Below, piece after piece: positions 9,439-17,766 of a stretch of DNA of 62,875 nucleotides. This stretch comes from JAVXCQ01 sp036659415 (GTDB lineage Bacteria > Bacillota > Negativicutes > Acidaminococcales > Acidaminococcaceae). The notes under the pieces were generated by a model. It made no database searches. It was not told where the DNA came from and saw nothing but the letters and a program-made list of their open reading frames with translations. The translations under genes were made by a program, and so were the position numbers. Numbering within the stretch: position 1 is the first letter of the stretch; the number at the start of each line of letters is the position of its first letter. The stretch is from assembly GCA_036659415.1 (NCBI GenBank), contig JAVXCQ010000011.1, positions 1-62,875 on the forward strand, in the 5' to 3' direction.

Positions 9439-9457
9439 TGAACAGTAATTTAATAGT

Positions 9458-9560
9458 CGGTTTGGTGCCCTAAGGGGCTTAAATGGGAAGTCGGTTAAAT
9501 TCCGACGCGGTCCCGCCACTGTAGCGATGCGTATGCGTCTGAGCCAGATACTGCCAACCG
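9458..9560 (+). ncRNA. Cobalamin riboswitch 1 (upstream of btuF-like gene)
   Basis: Adenosylcobalamin-type aptamer. The P1 helix pairs CGGTT (9458-9462) with AACCG (9556-9560). The diagnostic core CGCGGTCCCGCCACTG is present, preceded by the GGGAAGTCGG region and followed by GAGCCAGATACTGCC. The expression platform carries an intrinsic terminator at 9637-9664, so B12 binding is expected to stop transcription before the importer genes. Confidence 0.93.
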
Positions 9561-9636
9561 TAGACCCAAAGTACCTGCGAGAGATGGGGAGGGCTGATTG
9601 GTGGCGCGGTGGCGTGCACTTTTCTTATAACTTCTT

Positions 9637-9664
9637 GCCTTCAGTTACTGTACTGAAGGCTTTT
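9637..9664 (+). terminator. Riboswitch-1 intrinsic terminator
   Basis: Stem GCCTTCAGT/ACTGAAGGC with a 6-nt loop, then TTTT, placed between the aptamer and the btuF-like start. Confidence 0.85.
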
Positions 9665-9698
9665 GCTATTGTTAAGGGTTAAAAGGAGTGAGCGAGTA

Positions 9699-10661
9699 AT
9701 GAAAAAATATTTTGTGCTTATCTGTTGCGTCATATTGGGACTCGGACTGGTAAGTGGTTGTGGACCCCAAAAGCAACCAGGTGCCCAAGCAAGCGAACAA
9801 GCTTTTTTTACGATGACCGATGATAATAACCGGAAGGTGGTTTTAACTCGCAAACCGGAGCGGGTAGTGGTTTTATCCTCTTCACTTTTTGGTATGATTG
9901 ACGCTGTGGGGGGCAAAGTGGTAGGTAGAGTAGGCTCTAAAAATGTGGATATTCCAGCTTCTATGCAGGACGCTCCTGAAGTGGGGACAGTCACTGCCAT
10001 TAATATTGAAAAAATTATTTCCTTGCAACCGGATTGTGTGTTTGCACTTAAAGGGTTGCATGATAAGTTTATCCCTTTGCTGGAGGCTAATGGCGTACCT
10101 GTGATTATGCTGGGTTTCAAAACTTATAAAGATGTGCAAGATAAATTAGAATTGTTAGGACATATTTACGGCGTACCGGAACAGGGCAAGCAGATTGCTG
10201 CTGACCTAGATAAAAAGGTGGCTGCGGTGGCGGATAAACTACCTAAACAAGAGAAAACAATAGTTATTATGCACGCCAGCGCTAAAAATGTGACGGTGGA
10301 ATTAGATAATAGTATTGCCGGTTGCGTAGCTAATCTTTTGCATTTTAAAAATGTTGCAATGGGGGGCATACCATTAAGTGGTTCCCCTGACAAAACGCCA
10401 TATAGTTTGGAAGAACTGGTAACACGTAATCCGGAGGTGATTTTTATTACGTCCATGGGGGATATCGAAGACATTGAAAACAGGTTACGGGCTGATGTGC
10501 AAAATAGTCCGGCTTGGAATTCTTTGCAAGCTGTACAACAAGGTCGTATTTATTTTTTACCGGAAAAACTTTTCTTGCTTAATCCGGGGTTGGATTATCC
10601 GCTAGCGGTGCAATATATGGCTCAAACTGTTTATCCTGAGGTTTATGCTCATGAAAAATGA
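9699..10661 (+). CDS. btuF: ABC transporter substrate-binding lipoprotein (BtuF-like)
   Basis: Periplasmic corrinoid (or related metal-chelate) binding component of a BtuFCD/FecBCD-type importer. From the ATG at 9699 (320 aa) it has a lipoprotein signal, with lipobox LVSGC and lipidated C21, then a periplasmic-binding fold (PERVVVLSSSLFGMIDAVGG; EKIISLQPDCVFAL). The upstream TTG at 9663 falls in the terminator and is rejected; SD AGGAG (9684-9688) fits the ATG. The cobalamin riboswitch and the cbi genes downstream point to B12 or corrinoid import rather than iron-siderophore, but binding specificity cannot be read directly. Confidence 0.85.
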   Translation: MKKYFVLICCVILGLGLVSGCGPQKQPGAQASEQAFFTMTDDNNRKVVLTRKPERVVVLSSSLFGMIDAVGGKVVGRVGSKNVDIPASMQDAPEVGTVTAINIEKIISLQPDCVFALKGLHDKFIPLLEANGVPVIMLGFKTYKDVQDKLELLGHIYGVPEQGKQIAADLDKKVAAVADKLPKQEKTIVIMHASAKNVTVELDNSIAGCVANLLHFKNVAMGGIPLSGSPDKTPYSLEELVTRNPEVIFITSMGDIEDIENRLRADVQNSPAWNSLQAVQQGRIYFLPEKLFLLNPGLDYPLAVQYMAQTVYPEVYAHEK

Positions 10662-11679
10662 AAAGCTAGAAACGGCAGTAACAATTGAAAAGTTTGGGGT
10701 GTCTAGAAATGTTTGGCGTTTTGGCGTTTTAGCGGCTTTTGCGCTGCTAGCTGTTTGCGGACTGTTTTTTAGTTTGACTAAAGGGGCGCTAGAGATAGAT
10801 TTGGCACAGATTTGCGCTATTTTGCAAAATCCCGGCGCTGATGCTCCCAGTCAAATCATTTGGAATATCAGAATGCCTCGAACGATTGTAGGAGCTTTGG
10901 TAGGGGTAAATCTAGCACTTGCCGGAGCTATTTTGCAAGCGATTATGCGTAACCCTTTAGCGGACCCACACATTATCGGTATTTCTTCCGGCGCAGGGTT
11001 GGCGGGGGTGACGGTGATGATTTTATTTCCAACCTTAGAATATTTAATTACGCCGGTAGCTTTTATAGGGGCCATGCTGGCGGCAGTGTGTATTTATATT
11101 TTAGCGTGGAAAAACGGAATTAAACCGGTGCGTGTTATTTTGGCCGGTGTGGCAGTTTCTGCCTTTTTAGGTTCCGGGATTTCGGCGTTGATGATTTTTT
11201 ATAGTGACCGAGTGCACGGTGCTTTAATGTGGATGGTAGGTGGGCTAGCCGCCAGAAGCTGGCAGCACGTGAGTATTATCCTGCCCTATGCCCTAGCAGG
11301 GTTGTTACTGGCGTTAGTCGGGGCAGCTTATCTGAATATTTTACAATTGGGTGACGAAATGGCAAGAGGCCTGGGCGTGAATGTGGAACTGGTTAGAATT
11401 GCCATGACGGCTGTGGCGGCCCTTTTGGCTGCCAGTGCTGTTAGTGTGGTGGGACTTTTGGGGTTTGTCGGCTTGGTGGTACCGCACGCAGCGAGAATGA
11501 TTATCGGCTCCGACTATCGATTCTTATTGCCGGCTTCGGCGTTGTTAGGTATTGGGGTTGTGACTCTTAGCGATACTTTTGCGCGGGTGATTTTCGCACC
11601 GATTGAGTTACCGGTAGGTATTATTATGGCATTTGTCGGTGCGCCGTTCTTCCTTTTCTTGCTGAGGAGGGAATTGTAA
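10651..11679 (+). CDS. btuC: ABC transporter permease (BtuC/FecCD family)
   Basis: Inner-membrane permease of the corrinoid importer, with about 9-10 hydrophobic segments and the FecCD-family hallmarks RMPRTIVGALVG, the NPLADPHIIGISSGAGLAG stretch and GLVVPHAARM near the C-terminus. It overlaps the btuF-like stop. The ATG at 10651 is 9 nt after GAGG (10638-10641), making it likelier than the ATG at 10645. It is coupled to the ATPase gene through overlapping stop and start codons. Substrate assignment rests on the riboswitch. Confidence 0.88.
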   Translation: MKNEKLETAVTIEKFGVSRNVWRFGVLAAFALLAVCGLFFSLTKGALEIDLAQICAILQNPGADAPSQIIWNIRMPRTIVGALVGVNLALAGAILQAIMRNPLADPHIIGISSGAGLAGVTVMILFPTLEYLITPVAFIGAMLAAVCIYILAWKNGIKPVRVILAGVAVSAFLGSGISALMIFYSDRVHGALMWMVGGLAARSWQHVSIILPYALAGLLLALVGAAYLNILQLGDEMARGLGVNVELVRIAMTAVAALLAASAVSVVGLLGFVGLVVPHAARMIIGSDYRFLLPASALLGIGVVTLSDTFARVIFAPIELPVGIIMAFVGAPFFLFLLRREL

Positions 11680-12458
11680 TGGGCGTAATGCAAGCAGAAA
11701 ATATTACGATTAAACTTTCCAACAAAATTATTTTAAAAGATTTAGACGTGACCCTGCCGCAGGGCAAAATAACGTCTATTATCGGGCCTAACGGTTGTGG
11801 TAAGAGTACGCTACTGAAAGCTTTGGCACGGATTGTACCTTGCACTAAGGGACGAGTTACCTATGGGGAGCAGGACATTAAGGTGTTTAGCCATAAAGAA
11901 TTTGCTCGCCAACTGGCTATTTTGACGCAAGCACCACAGTCACCGGCAGATTTAACGGTGGAAGATTTAGTGGCTTTAGGGAGATTTCCTTATCGCAGTT
12001 GGTGGAGTAAGCAATCAAGCGAAGACGATGCTAATATTGAATGGGCCATGGTGCAAACGGGTGCTAAACCTATGTGCCGACGCTTACTGAGCACCTTATC
12101 CGGAGGTGAGCGCCAACGAGCTTGGATTGCGATGGCGCTAGCACAAAGGCCACAAGTTTTGCTCCTAGATGAGCCTACTACCTATTTGGATATTTCATAC
12201 CAATTAGAAGTAATGCAGCTGGTGGCTAAACTTAATCAAGAATTGGGGCTGACGGTAGTGATGGTGTTACACGATATTAACCATGCCGTACAATATTCTG
12301 ATAATATTGTGGTGATGAAAAAAGGTGAAATTGTGCAAGTGGGGGAACCGCAAAAAATCATTACGGCGGAACTCTTGCGGGAAGTCTTTCGGGTTAAAGT
12401 TGATACCTTTGTGACCAGTAGTGGCTTGCCAGCTTTATTGCCCATTGATTTGGTTTAA
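11679..12458 (+). CDS. btuD: ABC transporter ATP-binding protein (BtuD/FecE family)
   Basis: Cytoplasmic ATPase of the importer. Walker A GPNGCGKST (36-44), signature LSGGERQR (140-147), Walker B LLLDEP with D164 and the switch histidine in VLHDIN are all present. The ATG overlaps the permease stop (TAATG), behind SD GAGGAGGG. The 259 aa is the usual family size. The last codons overlap a candidate promoter for the second riboswitch. Confidence 0.9.
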   Translation: MGVMQAENITIKLSNKIILKDLDVTLPQGKITSIIGPNGCGKSTLLKALARIVPCTKGRVTYGEQDIKVFSHKEFARQLAILTQAPQSPADLTVEDLVALGRFPYRSWWSKQSSEDDANIEWAMVQTGAKPMCRRLLSTLSGGERQRAWIAMALAQRPQVLLLDEPTTYLDISYQLEVMQLVAKLNQELGLTVVMVLHDINHAVQYSDNIVVMKKGEIVQVGEPQKIITAELLREVFRVKVDTFVTSSGLPALLPIDLV

Positions 12459-12478
12459 GTGCGACTCACAATTAAATA
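12450..12478 (+). promoter_or_regulatory. Putative promoter of riboswitch-2 transcript
   Basis: TTGGTT (12450-12455), 17-bp spacer, TAAATA (12473-12478), overlapping the btuD-like stop. The start would fall near 12485, at the first base pairs of the aptamer. Confidence 0.5.
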
Positions 12479-12482
12479 GATG

Positions 12483-12636
12483 AAAACTTGGTGCTCTGTG
12501 CTTAAAAAAGTTCGGTTAATGCCGACGCGGTCCCGCCGCTGTAAGAAGGAAGGAGCAAACCTGCAACTAACCAGCAAGCTAGCTGTTAGATAGGCAGGGG
12601 AGTGATGAATTCGAGTCAAAAGAACTGCCAAGTTTT
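12483..12636 (+). ncRNA. Cobalamin riboswitch 2 (upstream of polyferredoxin cluster)
   Basis: P1 pairs AAAACTTG (12483-12490) with CAAGTTTT (12629-12636). The core CGCGGTCCCGCCGCTGTAAG is canonical. An extended peripheral arm (about 12555-12620) makes it longer than the other two. The conserved CCCACGAGTGATGG segment follows at about 12648, and an intrinsic terminator at 12707-12736. It points into a gene cluster whose function is unknown. Confidence 0.93.
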
Positions 12637-12706
12637 TTCGCGAAAAACCCACGAGTGATGGGACGCGTTGACCGTGAAGGTATAGTTAAAAGATGCTTTC
12701 ACAGTA

Positions 12707-12736
12707 GCAGTCTTCTTACGAGAGGACTGCTTTTTT
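12707..12736 (+). terminator. Riboswitch-2 intrinsic terminator
   Basis: Arms 12707-12715 (GCAGTCTTC) and 12722-12730 (GAGGACTGC) pair over 9 bp with one G-U, followed by TTTTTT. The further 170 nt of leader up to 12909 holds no ORF and no clear element, only an AT-rich tract near 12850 that could hold a second promoter. Confidence 0.85.
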
Positions 12737-12909
12737 CTTAGCAGGGCAGGAGGGTGACGGTAGCTACAATAAGGGTGTGAGGAGTAACTATCTGTTTAAG
12801 AAAGGCTACCCTCAAGTGGTAGGAGTAGGTCTCTGACTTACTAGTAGACTTTATTTCTTAAAATATGATAGGATTAATAAAAGAGTGAGCACAGGAGGAG
12901 TGAAGCAAT

Positions 12910-13758
12910 TTGCATTCCATTGAACATCACTACAAACGGATTTTAGGTTATATCATTGGTTTATCTTTATTTTTTGGCCCAATGGCTTTATTCCAAAGGG
13001 GCCTTTTGTTCTTGCTAGGACAAACGTATGAACCAACTATTCACACGCTTTGCTTGCGCATTCCTATCGAACATATTTTGACCGGTCGTTTTTGGGCTAT
13101 GGGGCTAGTGTCTGTTGTGGGGACGCTACTACTTTTGGTGGTTGCTTTTTTCTGCGGACCATTATTTTGTGGCAAATGTTGTCCGGCAGGAGCATTGCCA
13201 GAATATTTAGCGAAACTGGTACCGCGACGAGGGCAAATTGAGTGGGGACGGTACTTGCCTCTGACTGCACTACGCTATGGCTTTTTGCTCGGTTTTATGC
13301 TGTCGCCACTGGTTGGTTCGGTGCTGGCGTGTTCCTATTGCAATTTTTTTGTTCTCGACTTATTTATCAACTATGTATTTTGGGGTTATGCAGTAGCTTT
13401 TTCTAGTAGTTTATTGTTAACATTTATTTTGTGGTTTTTTGTTTTCGGTATTTTCACTAAGGGTGGCCGGGGGTTTTGCAATTTCTTTTGTCCTGTGGGA
13501 GCTTTGCAGAATTTTTGCCATTACCTTGGTGACCACTTCGGGCTAGCTAATAAGCTTATGATTGATGGCGACAAATGTGTGGGGTGCGGTAAATGCACAA
13601 AAGTGTGCCCCATGGAAGCGGTGAAAATTACTAACGGCCAGGCCGAGTGTTCAATTCATCACTGCATTCTTTGTTTTGAATGCGAAGAAATTTGTCCTAC
13701 GCAGGCGATTAGCTATGGTAAAGAAAGCAAGGTGAAAACTCATGCTCCCAAAAGCTAA
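12910..13758 (+). CDS. Membrane polyferredoxin (NapH/YccM-like 4Fe-4S protein)
   Basis: Integral membrane iron-sulfur protein of the NapH/YccM/CcoG type, expected to pass electrons between the cytoplasm and membrane or periplasmic acceptors. The 282 aa have about five hydrophobic segments, a CxxCCP cluster at C87/C90/C91 (with C82), CSYC at 141-144, the matching GRGFCNFFCP at C190/C194, then two ferredoxin clusters, C223-C226-C229-C233 and C252-C255-C258-C262. The start is TTG with SD AGGAGG (12893-12898). It is the first gene after riboswitch 2 and overlaps the next gene by 17 bp. No substrate is known; corrinoid, cobalt or copper reduction is conceivable by analogy with CcoG. Confidence 0.8.
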   Translation: MHSIEHHYKRILGYIIGLSLFFGPMALFQRGLLFLLGQTYEPTIHTLCLRIPIEHILTGRFWAMGLVSVVGTLLLLVVAFFCGPLFCGKCCPAGALPEYLAKLVPRRGQIEWGRYLPLTALRYGFLLGFMLSPLVGSVLACSYCNFFVLDLFINYVFWGYAVAFSSSLLLTFILWFFVFGIFTKGGRGFCNFFCPVGALQNFCHYLGDHFGLANKLMIDGDKCVGCGKCTKVCPMEAVKITNGQAECSIHHCILCFECEEICPTQAISYGKESKVKTHAPKS

Positions 13759-13966
13759 AGAGTGGTATTGGGGTTTAGGTGCTACGGGTGCTACCATTTT
13801 TACGAGTGCTTTTAGTACCGGCCCAGGCTGTAACGGCGTGTGCGGAGCTTGCGGTGGCACTTGTATCGGCGGTTTGTCGGCAGGTTTAGGTCTTGCTGGT
13901 CTTTATTGTTACCGCAAGTTTAAACGGCAGGAGAGTGTGCAAGCCGGTGGCGCTGATGAACAGTAA
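13742..13966 (+). CDS. Small Cys-rich, Gly-rich membrane protein, unknown
   Basis: A 74-residue protein I do not recognise. It has two short hydrophobic stretches (about 11-25 and 43-56) around a compact cysteine motif C30-x3-C34-x2-C37-x3-C41 embedded in glycines, then a basic tail (YRKFKRQ). The spacing could bind a metal or an Fe-S cluster at the membrane. The ATG overlaps the polyferredoxin stop, with AAGGTG 7 nt upstream, and the gene in turn overlaps the next one, so all three are translationally coupled. Real-gene status rests on this coupling and composition. Confidence 0.7.
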   Translation: MLPKAKEWYWGLGATGATIFTSAFSTGPGCNGVCGACGGTCIGGLSAGLGLAGLYCYRKFKRQESVQAGGADEQ

Positions 13967-14468
13967 GCGCTGGCAAGTTATAATCAGCTTTCTACTGGCT
14001 CTGGTGGTGGCGGTGGGTGCCGGTTCTTACAGAAAAATTAACGAGGCAGAACGGGTGAACTTTCGGTTAAACGTTCCGCAGAGGCAGGAAGAAACGGTAC
14101 AGGTGGATCTGGCGCAACAAGGACTATTAAAATATTATCTGCAAAGGCAGGTACTTTCTTTTTATGGACGTGGGACGATTGGTGAGGAGTATAATAACCT
14201 AGAAGCCAGCTTCACTGGTGCGGAAGGCTATTTATCGCAAAGCAGTAAAAAAGGGCAGTGGGAAGAAGTATTGCCGGGGCAAGCTTTACAGTTAAAACCT
14301 AATGGGAAAATGACGCTCAATATAGAAGTTGCTTTACCACGAGCGGCTACGAAGAGATACGCTGTGGGGCAAGTGCACTTGGTATTGTGTAGGCAAGGCA
14401 AAGTTGTAAGCAGTACCAATTTTGTTATTATTAATTCAAAATATGCTCAGGAAGCGGGGGCTATTTGA
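13956..14468 (+). CDS. Membrane-anchored periplasmic protein, unknown
   Basis: From the ATG at 13956 (170 aa) it has a basic N-terminus and one transmembrane helix (about residues 6-24), followed by a soluble, beta-rich domain that would lie in the periplasm. The alternating strand pattern (for example KMTLNIEVALP and YAVGQVHLVLC) recalls an Ig-like sandwich such as the C-terminal domain of CcoG, but I cannot place it in a family. The ATG overlaps the stop of the Cys-rich gene, with GGTGG just upstream. An earlier in-frame start at 13893 would lie deep inside that gene and is rejected. Its partner is probably the polyferredoxin. Confidence 0.7.
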   Translation: MNSKRWQVIISFLLALVVAVGAGSYRKINEAERVNFRLNVPQRQEETVQVDLAQQGLLKYYLQRQVLSFYGRGTIGEEYNNLEASFTGAEGYLSQSSKKGQWEEVLPGQALQLKPNGKMTLNIEVALPRAATKRYAVGQVHLVLCRQGKVVSSTNFVIINSKYAQEAGAI

Positions 14469-14540
14469 TCAAGGCACGAAAGTAAACTTAAAGCAGACTT
14501 AGTTTAAGACTGGTGTTAGCTAGCCAAAGGTGGTGGTTTT

Positions 14541-16262
14541 TTGTTAAAACGCTTTTTTCCTTACTATAAACCTTATAAGAAAATAGTTGCGCTGACGATA
14601 GGTGGGTCTTTACTCAATGCGAGTTTAGAATTGATGTTTCCCTTGGTTTTACGCAATATTATGAATAATGTTTTACCGTCTGCCGATTTGAACCGCTTGT
14701 ACCAGTCGGCGGCAATTCTCCTAGTTTTATATCTTCTGGGTTATGCCATTACCTATGCTGTCACTTATTATGGCCATTCCATGGGTGCCAAAATCGAAAA
14801 CGATATGCGCCATGATATTTTTAAGCATATTGAAAGTCTGTCTTTTCGATATTTTGATAACAGCAAAACGGGGCAATTGCTTTCACGTATTGTGGGTGAT
14901 ATTTCGGAGATTGGTGAGCTGTCTTTTCGCGGACCGAACGATATTATTGTTTGTTCGGTGACGATGTTGGGGACCATGGGCATTCTTCTTTACATGAATT
15001 GGAAAATTGCCTTGGTTATTTGTTGTTTATTGGTGTATAAAGCTTTTGATACTTTGACTACTAACCGGCGCATGAAGGCGGCATTTCGTGATAATCGAGC
15101 AAAAATGGGCGATATTAGCGCTCAGGTTGAGGACAGTATTAGTGGTATCCGTCTAGTTAAAGCTTTTACCAATGAAAATTACGAGCTGCATAAATTCTCC
15201 GGTGCCAGTAGAGCTTTATTGACGACCAGAGTAGCTTCTTATAAGATTTTAGCTAAATTTAGTAGTAGTGTGAGCTTTTTCACTAATTTAATTCATGTAA
15301 CGTTACTTATTGTAGGTGGGTGGATGATTGCCAATGGGCAACTCGCCATTAGTGATTTTTTTGCTTTTTTACTGTATGTGGGAATTTTCATGAAACCGGT
15401 TTTTCGTTTGACAGTTTTAACAGAAATGTATCAACGAGGTATGGCAGGCTTTCATCGTTTTTGCGAAATTATGGATGAAAAGCCTGACTTTGCAGATACC
15501 CCGGAAGCTCAGGCCTACGCCAAGTTTAAGGGCGAAATTGAGCTAAAGGAGGTTACTTTTAGCTACGAACAAAGTAGCAAGGTGATTACGAACGTTAATC
15601 TCCAGGTTCAAGCTGGAGAAATGATTGCCTTTGTAGGACCGACGGGTGCTGGTAAAACTACCATTTGCAATCTCATTCCCCGTTTTTATGAAATTCAAAG
15701 CGGCAGTATTACCATTGATGGGATTGATTTAAAACAAATTCAAATTGAATCCTTGCGACGCAATGTGGGGATTGTGCAACAAGATGTGTTTATTTTTTCC
15801 GACAGTGTGCGGGACAATATTGCCTATGGTAAGGTGGAGGCGTCCCAAGAAGAGATTGTCGCCGCCGCTAAAGCCGCCGAAGCTCATGAATTTATCATGA
15901 AGTTGCCCCAAGGGTATGCTACTAATATCGGCGAGCGGGGTGTCAAACTCTCCGGAGGACAGAAACAACGCATTGCTATTGCCCGTATTTTTCTTAAAAA
16001 TCCGCCCATTCTCATTTTGGATGAGGCTACCTCGTCTTTGGATAATGAAACGGAACGCAAAATTCAAAGAGCGTTGATGAAGCTGGCAGAAAATAGGACG
16101 ACTTTGACCATTGCTCATCGTTTAGCGACGATTAAACAAGCGGATCGCATCGTGGTCTTAACGGAAAAGGGGATTGTAGAAGTAGGACGTCAGGAAGAAC
16201 TTTTGGCTAAACGGGGTGTTTATTATGCTTTGTATCAGGCGCAGTTTACCGAAGAGGAATAA
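14541..16262 (+). CDS. ABC exporter, fused permease-ATPase (MsbA/BmrA-like)
   Basis: Half-transporter of the type IV exporter class: six transmembrane helices in residues 1-300, then a nucleotide-binding domain with Walker A GPTGAGKTT (366-374), signature LSGGQKQR, Walker B ILILDEATSSLD and switch histidine in IAHR. It would act as a homodimer. The TTG start is behind AAAGGTGG. It follows the periplasmic protein by 72 bp with no obvious terminator and ends before riboswitch 3, so it probably belongs to the riboswitch-2 transcript. Exporters of this class move lipids, drugs or peptides; the cargo here is unknown. Confidence 0.85.
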   Translation: MLKRFFPYYKPYKKIVALTIGGSLLNASLELMFPLVLRNIMNNVLPSADLNRLYQSAAILLVLYLLGYAITYAVTYYGHSMGAKIENDMRHDIFKHIESLSFRYFDNSKTGQLLSRIVGDISEIGELSFRGPNDIIVCSVTMLGTMGILLYMNWKIALVICCLLVYKAFDTLTTNRRMKAAFRDNRAKMGDISAQVEDSISGIRLVKAFTNENYELHKFSGASRALLTTRVASYKILAKFSSSVSFFTNLIHVTLLIVGGWMIANGQLAISDFFAFLLYVGIFMKPVFRLTVLTEMYQRGMAGFHRFCEIMDEKPDFADTPEAQAYAKFKGEIELKEVTFSYEQSSKVITNVNLQVQAGEMIAFVGPTGAGKTTICNLIPRFYEIQSGSITIDGIDLKQIQIESLRRNVGIVQQDVFIFSDSVRDNIAYGKVEASQEEIVAAAKAAEAHEFIMKLPQGYATNIGERGVKLSGGQKQRIAIARIFLKNPPILILDEATSSLDNETERKIQRALMKLAENRTTLTIAHRLATIKQADRIVVLTEKGIVEVGRQEELLAKRGVYYALYQAQFTEEE

Positions 16263-16354
16263 AGCAGCTGCCAGTCTGCCAGCAGACTAAATTTACTGGC
16301 GGGCAAGTAGATTTTTCATATTAATTATGTTACAATTATTCAGTAACTCAAATA

Positions 16355-16457
16355 GATTAGGTGCCAATGCAGGCTCAATTGGTAAGTACGGTGTAAATCC
16401 GTCACGGTCCCGCCGCTGTAAGAATGTTTTGCATTTAAGTCAGCAATCAACCTAAAG
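16355..16457 (+). ncRNA. Cobalamin riboswitch 3 (upstream of cbi operon)
   Basis: P1 pairs TTAGG (16357-16361) with CCTAA (16451-16455). The core CACGGTCCCGCCGCTGTAAG is present, and the TCCACGAGTGATGG element shared with riboswitch 2 follows at 16471. A terminator at 16537-16570 lies between the aptamer and cbiD. A TACAAT -10-like box (16331-16336) lies just upstream. B12 should repress the whole cbi operon. Confidence 0.93.
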
Positions 16458-16536
16458 CAAGATGCTGTAATCCACGAGTGATGGAGAGAGCGCTAAGAAG
16501 CAAGTTTTCGGTATGCTTGTTTTTGTTCGTTATTTC

Positions 16537-16570
16537 AGACCTCCGCGATTATTGCGGAGGTCTATTTTTA
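16537..16570 (+). terminator. Riboswitch-3 intrinsic terminator
   Basis: Perfect 10-bp stem AGACCTCCGC/GCGGAGGTCT with a 7-nt loop, then ATTTTTA. Confidence 0.88.
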
Positions 16571-16623
16571 TTATTAGGAGCTTTTACCATTTAGAAGAAT
16601 ATGGCAATATAAGAGGAGAGAAA

Positions 16624-17766
16624 ATGGAAGAATATCAGATTACCCAAGGGAAAAAACTACGGTGTGGGTATACGACTGGCAGCTGTGCCACTGCGGCGGC
16701 TAAAGCTGCGACCACGATGCTCCTCGGTCAGGAACTTTTGGTGGGCGTGAAGATTGATACGCCTAAGGGTATTGTTTTACAGTTGGCACTAGAGGACATT
16801 GAACGTACGGCCACCAGTGTGTCTTGTGCTATTCGCAAGGATGCGGGAGATGACCCCGATGATACTCATGGCATTTTAATCTATGTGCGAGCCGAAAAAA
16901 CTCTCAAGCCGGGGCTAGAGTTGGTGGGCGGCACGGGCGTAGGCACTGTGACCAAGCCAGGGCTGGCTTGTAGTGTGGGCGGACCTGCCATTAACCCAAC
17001 CCCGCGCCGTATGATTACTGAAAATGTGATGGCTGTTTGTCGTCAATTTAATTATACGGGTGGCCTGAAGCTTACGCTTTCGATACCGGAGGGTGTCACC
17101 ATTGCTAAGAAAACCTTTAATCCGCGCCTGGGTATTATCAACGGTCTGTCTATTTTGGGTACTAGCGGTATTGTAGAACCCATGAGTGAAAAAGCTTTGG
17201 TAGATACAATGTATGTGGAAATGAATGTGCAAAAAGAAAAGGGCAATAAACACCTGTTAGTCTTTTTTGGTAATTATGGAGAAGACTATACTAGGGAGGT
17301 ACTGGGGTTAGATATTAGTGAGGCGATTACTTGCAGTAATTTTGTTGGAGAACTTTTGGATTATGCGGTTTACAGTGAGTTTGAGAGTATTCTTCTCATT
17401 GGACACTCAGGGAAACTGGTGAAGCTAGTCCAAGGGGTTATGAATACTCATTCTAAGTATGCCGATTGCCGCACCGAGTCTTTGGCGTTATATGCTTTAC
17501 TTGCGGGTGCCAGTGTTTCCGTGGGACAGGAAATTTTGACGGCTCTCACTACGGATGAAGCCATCAAAATTCTCAAACAGGAGGAACTGCTGAGCGTAGT
17601 AATGGAGCGGCTAACAGAAAAAATTGATTTTTATATGCAACACAGGGTGCATAATAAAATAAAGACTGGGGCTTTAATGTTTTCTAATGTTCACGGAGTA
17701 CTTGGTCAAACAGGACAAGTTGCAGAGTTATTAAAATTACACACAAAGGGGAATACAAAATGTTAG
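16624..17766 (+). CDS. cbiD: Cobalt-precorrin-5B C1-methyltransferase CbiD
   Basis: Methylates C1 of the contracted corrin ring in the anaerobic cobalamin route. The 380-aa protein has the CbiD N-terminal signature LRCGYTTGSCATAAAKAA and the glycine-rich GGTGVGTVTKPGL segment. A longer ORF extends upstream to 16513, but that ATG is inside the riboswitch platform; the ATG at 16624 has SD AGAGGAGAG. It is the first gene of the operon and overlaps cbiL by 7 bp. CbiD marks the oxygen-independent pathway. Confidence 0.95.
   Translation: MEEYQITQGKKLRCGYTTGSCATAAAKAATTMLLGQELLVGVKIDTPKGIVLQLALEDIERTATSVSCAIRKDAGDDPDDTHGILIYVRAEKTLKPGLELVGGTGVGTVTKPGLACSVGGPAINPTPRRMITENVMAVCRQFNYTGGLKLTLSIPEGVTIAKKTFNPRLGIINGLSILGTSGIVEPMSEKALVDTMYVEMNVQKEKGNKHLLVFFGNYGEDYTREVLGLDISEAITCSNFVGELLDYAVYSEFESILLIGHSGKLVKLVQGVMNTHSKYADCRTESLALYALLAGASVSVGQEILTALTTDEAIKILKQEELLSVVMERLTEKIDFYMQHRVHNKIKTGALMFSNVHGVLGQTGQVAELLKLHTKGNTKC

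Noticed and set aside
12455..12652. Minus-strand ORF of 65 codons over riboswitch 2
   Set aside because: It lies within a structured aptamer on the other strand, with no SD and no recognisable protein features.
16513..16623. N-terminal extension of CbiD
   Set aside because: The start lies in the riboswitch expression platform and the extra residues are translated terminator sequence.
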